From IMG/VR virus record IMGVR_UViG_3300043640_000353, positions 1 to 64,000 of that record: DNA of 64,000 nucleotides; one strand, given 5' to 3'. The translations under genes were made by a program, and so were the position numbers. Shown piece by piece: positions 35,440 to 42,907 of this stretch. The notes below the pieces were generated by a model. That model made no database searches and was not told the DNA's origin. It saw nothing but the letters and a program-made list of their open reading frames with translations. The stretch is from a virus. The first letter of the stretch is position 1, and each line of letters begins with the position of its first letter.

Positions 35440-36297
35440 CTATTCAGGTAAAAAGGTTTCTTCATCAATATTTTCTTCTATGGATCTACGACTTTCATGG
35501 TGATTGGATTTGGTTTTAGGTCCTTCTAATAAGGTCATTCCATCTGTATTAGACATTGCCTGTTTGGTTGCTAGGACTTCGGGTTGTGAATCCAAATCAT
35601 GTGCCTTTCTGAGATGAAGGTAATCATTAGGATTATAGGATATGGTACCTAATCCTTGTTCATGGATTATGTTTAAGGCCTCATTAATCCCTATTGCCTT
35701 CATTGCGGGATTTGTTTGGGATAGGTTAGGATTAAGGTAATTGTTTTGTTGGAAATTAAGGCCATTTTGGTAAGGATTATGGCCTGATAAAGCCTTACTA
35801 ATATCTACCATTCCCTTAATGCCATCTAAGTTTAATTTGAGTGCTTCATTAACACTGGATGAAATATATGGTTTATAGGAAGAGCCCTGGGAGGCCTGTA
35901 AAAGCTGCAATTGTTGGCTTACTAAGGCCTGATGTTCCAAGATTTTTTCTAAACCCAAAAAATCTAAAGCCCCTTTTATCCTATCCCCTGTTCCTAACAT
36001 TACCTTACTCATCTTTGAATTATATTCCAAATATGCTTTCATTATCTTGGTATTTGATACGTTTAAATAATCTGCCAATGTAGATATAGTTAACTTCTTT
36101 CCTTTTACTTGTATATTAGTTGATAACATGTATTGGATAATACGTTCGAGAAGATCTGGGTTAATATTCTGTTTTAGATGGTTAGCTTGTTGGGCTAGTA
36201 AGGTAATACCGAATGGTCTAGGTACCCTTTTTAGCTTATTATCTTTTACTTTCTTTTGTCTTATTTTATTTCTTTTCGGATTATCTTGCTTTCTCAT
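35440..36297 (-). CDS. Putative HTH DNA-binding protein
   Basis: 285 aa. The basic N-terminus (KRNKIRQKKVKDNKLKR) leads into an HTH-like ISTLADYLNVSNTKIMKAYLEYNSKM (about residues 71-97). Central helices (EKILEHQALVSQQLQLLQASQG) look like an oligomerisation domain, and the C-terminus is disordered. The layout (HTH, oligomerising helix, tail) is that of terminase small subunits, but terL is 8 kb away, so a transcription regulator is as likely. Confidence 0.45.
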   Translation of the reverse strand: MRKQDNPKRNKIRQKKVKDNKLKRVPRPFGITLLAQQANHLKQNINPDLLERIIQYMLSTNIQVKGKKLTISTLADYLNVSNTKIMKAYLEYNSKMSKVMLGTGDRIKGALDFLGLEKILEHQALVSQQLQLLQASQGSSYKPYISSSVNEALKLNLDGIKGMVDISKALSGHNPYQNGLNFQQNNYLNPNLSQTNPAMKAIGINEALNIIHEQGLGTISYNPNDYLHLRKAHDLDSQPEVLATKQAMSNTDGMTLLEGPKTKSNHHESRRSIEENIDEETFLPE

Positions 36298-36360
36298 GAG
36301 ATTAGGTATTACATTAGTAATACCTAAATAGTTGATAGCCTGAATTGGTGGGAGTTAATG

Positions 36361-36579
36361 CTAGTTTGGGAGGGTTATATGTATTCTAATATAGATAAAG
36401 ATTTTGGTTACGCTGGTAATGGTTACATAGTTAATTGTAATATCCCTATCTGTCTTATTCTTTTGTTTTAGATGGTTAATTATTTCCTGTGTTAAGGTAC
36501 CTTTATTAAAAAGGTCTTTATAAACCTTTGGATGGATCCTTAATTTTTGGAATGGGGTTATTGGTTTGGAATTTAACAT
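36361..36579 (-). CDS. Hypothetical small protein
   Basis: 72 aa, ending in TAG. Basic N-terminus followed by TQEIINHLKQKNKTDRDITINYV. Four nt after the 97-aa gene's stop. Not recognised. Confidence 0.45.
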   Translation of the reverse strand: MLNSKPITPFQKLRIHPKVYKDLFNKGTLTQEIINHLKQKNKTDRDITINYVTITSVTKIFIYIRIHITLPN

Positions 36580-36583
36580 GGGG

Positions 36584-36877
36584 TTAGTTATATTTAAAGG
36601 TTAGGTTTCTATTAATAACCCTTATAGTTTGAGAGAACATCTGTTTAGTTTCATTAAGCATTTGTAGATCGCTTTTAGATAGTTCTAGCGAGAGTTTTAA
36701 TGTTGTTATTAATTGTTCGTCAATTTCTTTCACTTTTGTATCTAGAAACTGTATGTTTAGTAACCTACGGAACAATTGGACTTCGGGGTCATTGAGATTA
36801 AAGTCAATATAATGTTGCCCAATTTCTTTATAGAAGGCATTTATTTTGGTTATATTGAAATGAGGATTTGGTTTCAT
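36584..36877 (-). CDS. Hypothetical protein
   Basis: 97 aa from ATG at 36877, chosen because it follows an AAAACTCTAAAATC leader; the first ATG (36898) lies within that leader. All-helical, with coiled-coil character near residues 50-85. Confidence 0.5.
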   Translation of the reverse strand: MKPNPHFNITKINAFYKEIGQHYIDFNLNDPEVQLFRRLLNIQFLDTKVKEIDEQLITTLKLSLELSKSDLQMLNETKQMFSQTIRVINRNLTFKYN

Positions 36878-37015
36878 GATTTTAGAGTTTTTAGGCATTG
36901 GTTAAATAGATTTAATAAGGTATATCCATAAACGTCATTAGTTTAGTTTTTATAATGGAATATTTACCCCCCTATTCTTCGGTTGATTTGATTACTGGTT
37001 TTTAGGATTTAAAGG

Positions 37016-37384
37016 CTATTGATTATCTATAAATTGTATCCAATCATTAAAAGGGAACATAACTGAATCACCCGGGATATTTACCCATAACTTGCCTTTA
37101 TCCAAATAAAAATCTACATCTACCTCTTTTTTGCCATTATCATAAAAACCATAATCAAAGAATACTTCAAAGGCACATTGTTTTTTAAGAAATCTTAGGA
37201 TTCCCTTGGGACCTGAATAAAATATCTTTTCTTCAGCGGTATATACCGGTAATTCGATTATTTCACCTTTACCAATGATCGAAAGATGTTTGGATAGTTT
37301 ATTCCAAGCGGCCATTGATAGTTTATCCTTCAAATAATCAGTAAGCATTATGTGGATTAATTTTTTAGTATCTGGGGCTTCCAT
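37016..37384 (-). CDS. Hypothetical protein
   Basis: 122 aa. Mixed alpha/beta, with a CAFEVFFDYGFYDNGKKEVDVDF stretch near 70-90. No known motif. The leader CTAAAATCATGG precedes the start. 11 nt downstream of the 71-aa gene's stop. Confidence 0.5.
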   Translation of the reverse strand: MEAPDTKKLIHIMLTDYLKDKLSMAAWNKLSKHLSIIGKGEIIELPVYTAEEKIFYSGPKGILRFLKKQCAFEVFFDYGFYDNGKKEVDVDFYLDKGKLWVNIPGDSVMFPFNDWIQFIDNQ

Positions 37385-37394
37385 GATTTTAGAT

Positions 37395-37610
37395 TTAAAG
37401 ATTATTATCTGATTTTATTTGGTTTCTAAGTTGGGTAAAACCCCTTTTATGTTTTAATTCCCCACCATCTCTTATCCAATCTTCTTCATAATAATCATCT
37501 ATTGCCGGCATATTATTGGTGTGGGTAAAATAATATTTATTTCGAAAGGTAATACCAATTAGGTACCTCCCATACCCCGCTGGGCTACAAGTGTCAAGTA
37601 TATATTTCAT
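37395..37610 (-). CDS. Hypothetical small protein
   Basis: 71 aa. Starts MKYILDTCSPAGYGRYLIG, with a tandem of charged residues (DDYYEEDWIRDGGELKHKRG). Not recognised; its leader AAAACCCTAAATAACATG supports the start. Confidence 0.48.
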   Translation of the reverse strand: MKYILDTCSPAGYGRYLIGITFRNKYYFTHTNNMPAIDDYYEEDWIRDGGELKHKRGFTQLRNQIKSDNNL

Positions 37611-37623
37611 GTTATTTAGGGTT

Positions 37624-37875
37624 TTATTTGTAATTATTGTAATCCTTAGTCCATTGGATAACCTGATCTATATTACTCAATAATTGTAAAGGATGTCCTT
37701 TATCCAATTTGATTAATAATTCTATTCCATAACCTTTGGTAAATTTCCTGATAACAACCTGAGTAGGGGACATTCCTGCTATAATGGAATTTTTAAACCC
37801 TCCTCTATATATTCCCTGATCCTTATCATTACCGGTAATGGCTTCTAATTTAGATTTTAATTGATTTTCTGTCAT
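37624..37875 (-). CDS. Hypothetical small protein
   Basis: 83 aa with its own promoter at 37911-37943. N-terminal helix (ENQLKSKLEAITGNDKDQG), basic middle (VVIRKFTKGYGIELLIKLDKG). Not recognised. Confidence 0.5.
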   Translation of the reverse strand: MTENQLKSKLEAITGNDKDQGIYRGGFKNSIIAGMSPTQVVIRKFTKGYGIELLIKLDKGHPLQLLSNIDQVIQWTKDYNNYK

Positions 37876-37910
37876 AATTTCTAGGTTTTAATTATTAATA
37901 TTTTATAATA

Positions 37911-37943
37911 CAAATATAGGAATAATATTAACTGATAGGCAAA
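37911..37943 (-). promoter_or_regulatory. Bacteroidetes promoter (longer spacer)
   Basis: On the minus strand TTTG (37943-37940), 21-nt spacer, TATATTTG (37918-37911). The -7 box is exact; the spacer is 2-3 nt longer than in the other copies. It drives the 83-aa gene at 37875 and overlaps the end of the 84-aa gene. Confidence 0.6.
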
Positions 37944-38182
37944 GAGCCTTGTGAATTTCTTATAGGCGGTAGGAATGTGGATATAATGGTTTTGGCAATC
38001 TTATATGGAATAAGATATAAAGGATAGGATTGAGGTTGCTTTAATTGAATCCTTTTACCATCCGGAAAACTAGTGGATTGAATATTTCCCATTTTAATGG
38101 GTTTATAATCATATTCTGGGCATGAAAGCCTTATTTCTCTGATATCCTCAATTAGGGTTCGATTGATACGTGTAGTGGTCAT
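37928..38182 (-). CDS. Hypothetical small protein
   Basis: 84 aa from ATG at 38182 (MTTTRINRTLIEDIREIR), chosen because it starts just after the stop of the 120-aa gene; an upstream ATG at 38215 would overlap that gene. Contains a hydrophobic C-terminal segment (LYLIPYKIAKTIISTFLPP). Confidence 0.5.
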   Translation of the reverse strand: MTTTRINRTLIEDIREIRLSCPEYDYKPIKMGNIQSTSFPDGKRIQLKQPQSYPLYLIPYKIAKTIISTFLPPIRNSQGSLPIS

Positions 38183-38183
38183 A

Positions 38184-38546
38184 TTAGTTGGTTTTAGGTT
38201 TATATTCAAGTTCAAATTTGGAGGCTACCAATTTAAATTGATATTCCCAATGATCAATTTTATGGGAATCATGAACTGATTGAAGATTCGATATAAGTTC
38301 CCAATGTGCATCTGGTACTTCTCGATTATCTTTTAGAATAAACCATGTACGATGCTTAGAGTTTAAATCCCGATATTCCTCATCCGACATTAAGCAACCG
38401 GCAGCACATGATAATAGATTATTGCTTGTCCTATAAACACATTTTGTTTTTTCCATAGCTGCTATACCTTGATGTCTTAGATGGTTTACCACCTGGTCAA
38501 ATACCTGTTGAGGTGTAGCTTCGTGTAATGTGGCTAATATTATCAT
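38184..38546 (-). CDS. Conserved phage-type hypothetical protein
   Basis: 120 aa. The pattern CVYRTSNNLLSCAAGCLMSDEEYRD near 36-60, then a PDAHWELISNLQSVHDSH stretch (about 78-95), matches a recurrent phage and bacterial hypothetical family in which CAAGCLIxDDEY and LIxxLQxxHD are conserved. Function is not known. Four Cys near the N-terminus could bind metal. Confidence 0.65.
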   Translation of the reverse strand: MIILATLHEATPQQVFDQVVNHLRHQGIAAMEKTKCVYRTSNNLLSCAAGCLMSDEEYRDLNSKHRTWFILKDNREVPDAHWELISNLQSVHDSHKIDHWEYQFKLVASKFELEYKPKTN

Positions 38547-38731
38547 GATATGTGGTAATTTAAAATATTTATAGCTTTAATTATAATAGGATAATTATTT
38601 ATTAAACCCATTACCTTATTCGGATCTAAACCAAGTTTTCTCATTTTAATGGCAATAATGTAATTTTGACATTGGGTTATCTCCTCGGGAGTTAGGTTAT
38701 ATTGTTGACATATTTCTCCAAAGTTTCTCAT
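38543..38731 (-). CDS. Hypothetical small protein
   Basis: 62 aa, start overlapping the previous stop (TAATG) and end overlapping the next by 4 nt. All helical, NFGEICQQYNLTPEEITQCQN. Translational coupling suggests a real gene. Confidence 0.5.
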   Translation of the reverse strand: MRNFGEICQQYNLTPEEITQCQNYIIAIKMRKLGLDPNKVMGLINNYPIIIKAINILNYHIS

Positions 38732-38943
38732 TATTTCTGGATTTTATTAGTTAAATCCCTTATTTCATTCCTTAATAATTCGGTATGAAGGATTATAAGG
38801 TTTAATTGGCTAAGGTGAGGATCATCATCATTTTGTTCATATAAGCCATATAATTCTTCTTTATCGGCTTGTAAATGCTTTAACAAATTTTCGGCTTTTT
38901 CTAATTTTTCTGCCATTAAGGCCTTGAATAGTTCTGATACCAT
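38731..38943 (-). CDS. Hypothetical small coiled-coil protein
   Basis: 70 aa, helical and rich in Leu/Glu/Lys (KALMAEKLEKAENLLKHLQADKEEL). Coiled coil is likely; partner unknown. Confidence 0.5.
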   Translation of the reverse strand: MVSELFKALMAEKLEKAENLLKHLQADKEELYGLYEQNDDDPHLSQLNLIILHTELLRNEIRDLTNKIQK

Positions 38944-38947
38944 AATA

Positions 38948-39529
38948 TTAGGATTTAAGAAATAGTTTTACAAAGGCTATAATTGTATTTTTGAAATGGT
39001 CCTTACCCCGTCCTGAACTAGGAGCATCATAAGCAGCAGCATAAGCAGCAGCATCAGCAGCATAAGCAGCATCAGCAGCAGCAGCATCAGCAGCAGCAGC
39101 AGCATAAGCATAAGCAGCAGCATCAGCAGCATAAGCAGCAGCATCAGCAGCATAAGCAGCAGCATCAGCAGCAGCAGCAGCATAAGCAAGTTGGCGCTTA
39201 TCTCTCAATTCATTAATCCCTATTGTACCCTTCAAATAGGCCTTTGCTGCCTCTATAGCCTGCCTTGGTGCCTTATTACCAGGGTATTTATTCTCGTATA
39301 TTACCAGGGTTATTTCTGCTATTCCAATACAAAGCCATTTCTTTTGCCCCGAGTCTAACTCACATTGGTTTCTTACAAACCATAGTTTATCTTTTAATGG
39401 TATTTCACTATCCAAGATGGTATCTATGTTAATTTCTGGTTGTCCTATAAAGGACAATTTTTGAACTTGTTCCCGATTATAGCATCCCCTGTTGGTTAGG
39501 ATATCGATTGGGGTAAAATTTGTTTTCAT
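38948..39529 (-). CDS. Protein with Ala/Asp/Tyr-rich repeat C-terminus
   Basis: 193 aa. Residues 1-115 are an ordinary helical domain (KLWFVRNQCELDSGQKKWLCIGIAEI, APRQAIEAAKAYLKG). From about 118 to 170 the protein is a low-complexity run of A-A-A-D/Y units. A GRGKDHFKNTIIAFVKLFLKS tail closes it. Similar Ala-rich tails occur in a known class of phage hypothetical proteins; function unknown. Confidence 0.6.
   Translation of the reverse strand: MKTNFTPIDILTNRGCYNREQVQKLSFIGQPEINIDTILDSEIPLKDKLWFVRNQCELDSGQKKWLCIGIAEITLVIYENKYPGNKAPRQAIEAAKAYLKGTIGINELRDKRQLAYAAAAADAAAYAADAAAYAADAAAYAYAAAAADAAAADAAYAADAAAYAAAYDAPSSGRGKDHFKNTIIAFVKLFLKS
39022..39189 (-). repeat. GCA/GCT trinucleotide-type microsatellite
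   Basis: Runs of AGCAGC, CATAAG and CATCAG units within the 193-aa gene. Period is 3 with a 9-15 nt supra-pattern, so length change by replication slippage would keep the reading frame. Confidence 0.85.
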
Positions 39530-39531
39530 GA

Positions 39532-39894
39532 TTATATTAGGATTTTATCGGTTTGATTATTAACTTCTATAAGCTTGTCATTTACCAATCCCATATATAG
39601 CTCATTACAGGGTCGGTGTATATAATTATGAATATTAGTCTCAGATATATCCATATTGAAGATTTCCATTAAATCCTTGGTATCTTCCGAGTCGTGTAGC
39701 ATATTCAATTGTAGAAAGTCTTTGAATATCTTCTGTAAGAGTTTTAGTTTCTCTGTTGGAGTGTTTGCCCATTTCTGGTTCTTATCAATTCCCAATCTTC
39801 TTTGGGTTTTATATTCAGCTTTTTCAGATGTGGTAAGGTTTTTGTAATTAATCCTTATCTCACCTATACTGGGTCTTTTGGATTTCTTAGCCAT
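39532..39894 (-). CDS. Hypothetical protein
   Basis: 120 aa, basic N-terminus (AKKSKRPSIGEIRINYKNL), then two or three long helices (TPTEKLKLLQKIFKDFLQL). A -7-like TATATTTG lies upstream at 39941-39934. Not recognised. Confidence 0.5.
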   Translation of the reverse strand: MAKKSKRPSIGEIRINYKNLTTSEKAEYKTQRRLGIDKNQKWANTPTEKLKLLQKIFKDFLQLNMLHDSEDTKDLMEIFNMDISETNIHNYIHRPCNELYMGLVNDKLIEVNNQTDKILI

Positions 39895-39949
39895 AATTTT
39901 AGAGTTTTTAATTAATACTAATTATTTATAATGCAAATATAATGGGTAT

Positions 39950-40258
39950 TTAACCTTTTATACCTATAGCCCGAAAAGAATTTAAAACCCTATATTCACA
40001 GCCTTTATAATGTACCTTAACAAATTCCCTTACCCTAGACCTACCCTTTTGTGGTATAACTGTCTTGGTATATGGTAAAGATATAATAATCAATAAAATA
40101 GGATCATCACCTTTTCTTACGGTTAATAATTCCCAACCATTATTAGTGGTTAAATTCAATAGGTATGAATTATCAGCTAGATAGGCATTTTTACCTATAT
40201 CTTCAGCTGTTGCCCTTAGATTACGTTTTCCACCTTCTATATTTTTTCTTACGGCCAT
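39950..40258 (-). CDS. Hypothetical protein
   Basis: 102 aa, overlapping the upstream gene by 10 nt. Beta-rich, basic; NGWELLTVRKGDDPILLIIISLP and SRVREFVKVHYKG. Not recognised. Confidence 0.48.
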   Translation of the reverse strand: MAVRKNIEGGKRNLRATAEDIGKNAYLADNSYLLNLTTNNGWELLTVRKGDDPILLIIISLPYTKTVIPQKGRSRVREFVKVHYKGCEYRVLNSFRAIGIKG

Positions 40259-40473
40259 TTTTTATATGATTTATCCTGGTTAGTATATTTTTCAATTAAT
40301 TGGGTATCCATAAATCCACCTGATTTTGGTAATTTAACCTTAAACCACCTACCTTGCCTATTGGGTGTTTGTTCATATAAAAATTGAACTTTGCATTTAA
40401 AGTTTATATGCCAAACTATTTCGTCGGGAGTAAAAATTTCTTTGGGTATGGATTTCTTTTTCATCATAATCAT
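40249..40473 (-). CDS. Hypothetical small protein
   Basis: 74 aa. EIFTPDEIVWHINFKCKVQF, then KVKLPKSGGF. Basic. Start in a leader, TCTAGAAATGATTATGAT. Not recognised. Confidence 0.48.
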   Translation of the reverse strand: MIMMKKKSIPKEIFTPDEIVWHINFKCKVQFLYEQTPNRQGRWFKVKLPKSGGFMDTQLIEKYTNQDKSYKKWP

Positions 40474-40475
40474 TT

Positions 40476-40751
40476 CTAGGGATGTGTTAAGGTTATGACT
40501 TTATAGGGGGTTAATGAACCAGGTAAGCCTTCCAATTCTTTGCTAACCTTTTTGGCTAGGCTAATTGCCATGGGACAAATCTTTTTTAAATCTTCTTCCC
40601 TATAGCAAGTTCCACGATGACCGGTTGGTAAGCTAAATATATAATATGGTGAACCCTTACCTGAAGCAACTAGGGTAATTCCCAATTTTGGTATAGATAA
40701 ATCTAAAGATTTAATTATTGCTTTGACTAATATTGTTTCCATAAATTTCAT
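40476..40751 (-). CDS. Hypothetical protein
   Basis: 91 aa. PKLGITLVASGKGSPYYIFSLPTGHRG near 20-46 looks like a small alpha/beta domain. It has its own promoter cassette at 40770-40812. A second in-frame ATG at 40742 could also be used. Confidence 0.52.
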   Translation of the reverse strand: MKFMETILVKAIIKSLDLSIPKLGITLVASGKGSPYYIFSLPTGHRGTCYREEDLKKICPMAISLAKKVSKELEGLPGSLTPYKVITLTHP

Positions 40752-40769
40752 ATTTTATATTTTATAGGG

Positions 40770-40812
40770 TAAAATTAATTGATAATTAACCTATATGAAA
40801 GGAGCTTAGGAA
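40770..40812 (-). promoter_or_regulatory. Promoter cassette with conserved upstream block
   Basis: Minus strand: TAATTTTA (40777-40770), 19-nt spacer, TTTC (40800-40797). Adjacent upstream is the 15-bp block whose plus-strand form is AAAGGAGCTTAGGAA (40798-40812). The same block recurs at 41365 and 41716 and, with changes, at 45207. Confidence 0.6.
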
Positions 40813-40828
40813 ATAAAATCACAAAAGG

Positions 40829-40865
40829 AATCCCGGTAGGAAACTCTAATAACCTTGCCGGGATT
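40829..40865 (-). terminator. Terminator after the YPEDC protein gene
   Basis: AATCCCGG (40829-40836) pairs with CCGGGATT (40858-40865). On the minus strand it is followed by CCTTTTGTGATTTT. It ends the gene stopping at 40920 and precedes the promoter cassette of the next gene. Confidence 0.75.
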
Positions 40866-40919
40866 CTGTTCAAGTAATGAACCCAATGTTTAACCATGGC
40901 ATTAGACCCTTTACTATCT

Positions 40920-41294
40920 TTAGTAGTCCTTAGCGGACAGGTAATTTGCTTTCTTGAAGGTGGTTAATTCTTTTTCCACTTTGGCTTCAGTAATACCTTC
41001 AAGCTTTCCTTTCTTTGCCAAATTCAGATTCTTTTCAAGCTTTGTCAACGTTTTCCGGGCTTTGGTTCTGAAAGCTTTACGTTTTTCGATTGTATCGCAA
41101 TCTTCAGGGTATTTATATACCAGATTCTTTTTATCCGTAATCTTTTTAACAAGGGCTGTGGTATTTGCCTTATCAACCTTGTTTTCCTGTTGTTTTTTGG
41201 TTTTAAGTTTTGCAATTTTTTCTTTTGAAGCTTTCATTACTTTGGTATCTGCTACAATTGCTAATAGGGTGATACCCGGGATTAAATTTTTCAT
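40920..41294 (-). CDS. Lysine-rich YPEDC-motif protein
   Basis: 124 aa. The N-terminus (LIPGITLLAIVADTKV) is hydrophobic for about 15 residues; the rest is Lys-rich and helical. Core motif LVYKYPEDCDTIEKRKAF at about 58-75. Related motifs are seen in proteins starting at 48445 and 52589 and, altered, at 34158. It stands between a promoter cassette and a terminator, so it is a separate transcription unit. Function unknown. Confidence 0.6.
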   Translation of the reverse strand: MKNLIPGITLLAIVADTKVMKASKEKIAKLKTKKQQENKVDKANTTALVKKITDKKNLVYKYPEDCDTIEKRKAFRTKARKTLTKLEKNLNLAKKGKLEGITEAKVEKELTTFKKANYLSAKDY

Positions 41295-41336
41295 GGCTTG
41301 TTTTTTTAAGGTTATTATTAATATTTAATTATACTG

Positions 41337-41379
41337 CAAATTTATAATGTATTAAACCCATACAAAAGGAGCTTAGGAA
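41337..41379 (-). promoter_or_regulatory. Promoter cassette with conserved upstream block
   Basis: Minus strand: TTTG (41366-41363), 18-nt spacer, TAAATTTG (41344-41337). Both boxes match TTTG/TAnnTTTG exactly. The 15-bp block occupies 41365-41379 and abuts the stop codon of the upstream 93-aa gene. Confidence 0.75.
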
Positions 41380-41661
41380 TTATTTTCCTGTAAAAACTAA
41401 GGCCAAAATTGGTTCCTCTTCATCAGCTTCTTCCTCGGTTGAGGGAGAGATGGTTAATTCCCCAACATAGCCAGAATATGATATTGCCATATCCAATATA
41501 TTATCCCCACTTACTGGAATTACCACTTGGGTATTACTTCTATCCCCATGGTTATATTTAAAGGTAACAGGAAGGTCATCATCGAAGGAATCAAGTAATT
41601 CTTTTAATTCCCTAACCGTTATCGCTTTGGATAACTTTTGTTTAATTTGTTCTTTTGTCAT
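41380..41661 (-). CDS. Hypothetical acidic protein
   Basis: 93 aa. TVRELKELLDSFDDDLPVTFKYNHGD (about 16-41) and acidic PSTEEEADEEEP near 74-85. The opening follows a common phage pattern, but I cannot assign a function. Promoter at 41688-41717. Confidence 0.55.
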   Translation of the reverse strand: MTKEQIKQKLSKAITVRELKELLDSFDDDLPVTFKYNHGDRSNTQVVIPVSGDNILDMAISYSGYVGELTISPSTEEEADEEEPILALVFTGK

Positions 41662-41687
41662 GGTTTTAAGATTTTATATTTATAGGA

Positions 41688-41730
41688 TAAAATTAATATA
41701 AATATGTACCATACAAAAGGAGCTTAGGAA
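41688..41730 (-). promoter_or_regulatory. Promoter cassette with conserved upstream block
   Basis: Minus strand: TTTG (41717-41714), 18-nt spacer, TAATTTTA (41695-41688), then the 15-bp block at 41716-41730. It drives the 93-aa gene at 41661. Confidence 0.7.
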
Positions 41731-41734
41731 ATAT

Positions 41735-42184
41735 TTATTTTCGGCCTTCGGGATTTAAATCATGAATGAGGTAATTGTTAATTTTAAGGCTTATCTCCCA
41801 GGCCAACAAAACGAATTGCTCATAATGATCAGCTTTTGCCTCATGTTTGTGAAAGAATTTTTTATGGTAGGGTGGATTTGTTTTATATCCACCTATTATT
41901 AGATGGCCTAATTCATGGGATACATAAGATAGGATTAATTTTAAATCAGCCCGATAATGAAATAGAAGAACTATCTCATTGACATCTTTATCCAAAAAAG
42001 CATAGGCATCAGCAAAATTTTTGGTGAATCTTTTTCTTAAATATTCTTGGATAATATTTTCTTTTCTTTTGGAAAATGCTAAAGCTGATTTTGGATAATT
42101 ATGATAATAGGCTTTCCTATCAGTATAAATGATAATAGAATGTCCCTTGTGTTTAAATTCATGGGGGGTATTATTTTTAGGCAT
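41735..42184 (-). CDS. Putative zinc metallopeptidase (HExxH)
   Basis: 149 aa. SHELGHLIIGG gives an H-E-x-x-H motif at 90-94, and HKHEAKADHYEQF near 112-123 supplies a possible third ligand (E-A-x-A-D pattern, as in DUF955/ImmA-like and related small peptidases). This could cleave a host repressor or be an immunity peptidase. Basic and short; no signal peptide. The assignment rests on the motif only. Confidence 0.6.
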   Translation of the reverse strand: MPKNNTPHEFKHKGHSIIIYTDRKAYYHNYPKSALAFSKRKENIIQEYLRKRFTKNFADAYAFLDKDVNEIVLLFHYRADLKLILSYVSHELGHLIIGGYKTNPPYHKKFFHKHEAKADHYEQFVLLAWEISLKINNYLIHDLNPEGRK

Positions 42185-42268
42185 TTCCTTCAGAATTATG
42201 GTATTTATATGTGTTACCCTTATTTTTCCTTCTGATTTGAAATTTGGATAACTTATTTAATCGGCAAT

Positions 42269-42652
42269 TTATTTTTCGTGTTCTTTGATTAAATTGGGAT
42301 TTAATTTATATGCCCAGGTTGAAATATTACCTTTCTTTATATTATGAAAGTATATATTCCTTTTAGGCTTTCTTATTAAAAGATTTGTTGAATGATACAG
42401 TTTACTAAGGATACTGGATAATTTAGATATTTCTGTTCTGGTATAATTACCATCTTTGTATAGGTTTTTAGCTAGGGATATTGAAGTAAACCATAAGCCA
42501 GTTCCCATAAATGGTTGAATCATTTCCCAATCTCTTAATCTGGCTGGTGTTAAAGGTTTTGATAATCTATCCTGGGATATTAATCTGTATGGATTTATCC
42601 ATACAGATTGGGCATTTATTGCCTGAATAGGTGAGTTAATACTTTTTTTCAT
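42269..42652 (-). CDS. Hypothetical protein
   Basis: 127 aa, its ATG at 42652 overlapping the TGA of the 58-aa membrane gene (ATGA). Aromatic and basic with GLWFTSISLAKNLYKDGNYTRTEISKLSSILSKLYH (about 52-85) suggesting a winged-helix-like segment. Not recognised. Confidence 0.5.
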   Translation of the reverse strand: MKKSINSPIQAINAQSVWINPYRLISQDRLSKPLTPARLRDWEMIQPFMGTGLWFTSISLAKNLYKDGNYTRTEISKLSSILSKLYHSTNLLIRKPKRNIYFHNIKKGNISTWAYKLNPNLIKEHEK

Positions 42653-42825
42653 TTAATGGTTTGTTCTATATGAGTTAATCCCTGAATTATGATAAGACAG
42701 GCTGTTACAATTAGGGTAATTAATTTCCAAATTTGTATATCCAATAAAAATACCTGAATTCCCAATAAAGAGGATATTCCAAATATAAGTAGAAATAAAC
42801 CCCATATAAATTTTCTATTTTCCAT
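42649..42825 (-). CDS. Small double-span membrane protein (58 aa)
   Basis: ATG at 42825, TGA at 42649, 58 codons. Two hydrophobic stretches (FIWGLFLLIFGISSLLGIQVF and LITLIVTACLIIIQGL) separated by a short loop; a hairpin-type membrane protein. It overlaps the 30-aa gene upstream (11 nt) and the 127-aa gene downstream (ATGA), so translation is probably coupled. Holin-like size, function unproven. Confidence 0.6.
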   Translation of the reverse strand: MENRKFIWGLFLLIFGISSLLGIQVFLLDIQIWKLITLIVTACLIIIQGLTHIEQTIK

Positions 42826-42907
42826 ATTTTTTCTTAGGCAAAAGGCTCGTTATCACTTGGGGGTTTATTAAAAATATTATAGCCACAAAAATTATTATTA
42901 AAATCAT
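42815..42907 (-). CDS. Membrane micropeptide (30 aa)
   Basis: ATG at 42907, TAG at 42815. The ATG overlaps the TGA of the 318-aa gene (ATGA, 42907-42904), and its end overlaps the start of the 58-aa gene. One hydrophobic stretch (ILIIIFVAIIFLI) and a basic C-terminus (LLPKKKYGK). Coupled junctions on both sides are the main support. Confidence 0.5.
   Translation of the reverse strand: MILIIIFVAIIFLINPQVITSLLPKKKYGK

Noticed and set aside
38977-39189. Leu/Met-rich ORF
   Set aside because: Shadow of the Ala-rich repeat.
39001-39200. CRISPR array
   Set aside because: Period 3 low-complexity, no fixed repeat with unique spacers.
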